DNA from: an uncultured Thermoguttaceae bacterium
GTDB lineage: Bacteria; Planctomycetota; Planctomycetia; Pirellulales; Thermoguttaceae
Direction: 5' to 3'
Assembly (NCBI GenBank): GCA_937951625.1
Contig: CALFBP010000029.1
Span: 1 to 40,687, forward strand
Length of the DNA stretch: 40,687 bases
Positions within the stretch are counted from its first letter, which is position 1. Every line of letters begins with the position of its first letter. The position numbers were made by a program, and so were the translations under genes. Below the pieces are notes generated by a model, which saw nothing but the letters and a program-made list of their open reading frames with translations, did no database searches and had not been told where the DNA came from. Of the stretch, positions 40,668 to 40,687 are shown piece after piece.

Positions 40668-40687
40668 TTGTCGGCGGGCTCGGTCCG

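Overview
The window reads as a chromosomal segment of a planctomycete, probably of the Pirellulales type. It is GC-rich and carries family types that are typical of that phylum: a DUF1501 protein with a Tat signal, two secreted formylglycine sulfatases, a HzsA-related dihaem propeller protein, a PQQ-type propeller protein, a Tat-exported TIM-barrel isomerase, a NIPSNAP protein and a REP-associated transposase relic. This assignment is inferred from gene content; no rRNA or tRNA gene is present. The genes are mostly intact and run in short one- to four-gene units on both strands. They are separated by decayed stretches that hold gene remnants and palindromic repeats.

Layout. 1-3.7 kb: the C-terminal part of a DUF499 ATPase (BrxC/PglY-like, defence-associated), then a decayed stretch with a DUF5615-like tail, one CRISPR-repeat-like sequence, a REP-like palindrome and a truncated RAYT transposase. 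3.7-7.8 kb: a NhaD-type antiporter, a PQQ-like propeller protein and a CorA-family channel. 7.8-11.8 kb, minus strand: hypF-hypC-hypD for [NiFe]-hydrogenase cofactor assembly, without hypA, hypB, hypE or structural genes. 11.9-13.2 kb: two pseudogenes, one of them an NPCBM/GH27 alpha-galactosidase with two TGA codons at probable Trp positions. 13.2-17.7 kb: a TroABCD-type metal ABC importer in which both permeases carry a complete DtxR/MntR-like module at the C-terminus.

17.7-24.6 kb: a TIM-barrel isomerase, a sulfatase, ThpR, a PfkB kinase and a membrane protein of unknown function. 24.7-31.4 kb, minus strand: the HzsA-related protein, then a UroD-family methyltransferase, LysR regulator and RACo-like activator group that resembles a corrinoid methyl-transfer module without its corrinoid protein. 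31.8-35.1 kb, minus strand: an MsbA-type exporter and a tRNA-dihydrouridine synthase. 35.3-40.7 kb: a second sulfatase, an alpha/beta hydrolase, a NIPSNAP protein, a truncated secreted protein next to a perfect 19-bp inverted repeat, and a DUF1501 protein.

The most unusual architecture is the pair of DtxR-fused permeases. In Treponema the DtxR-like repressor TroR is encoded next to the homologous transporter. Here the sensor module is covalently attached to each membrane subunit, with most metal ligands retained, which suggests direct metal-dependent control of transport.
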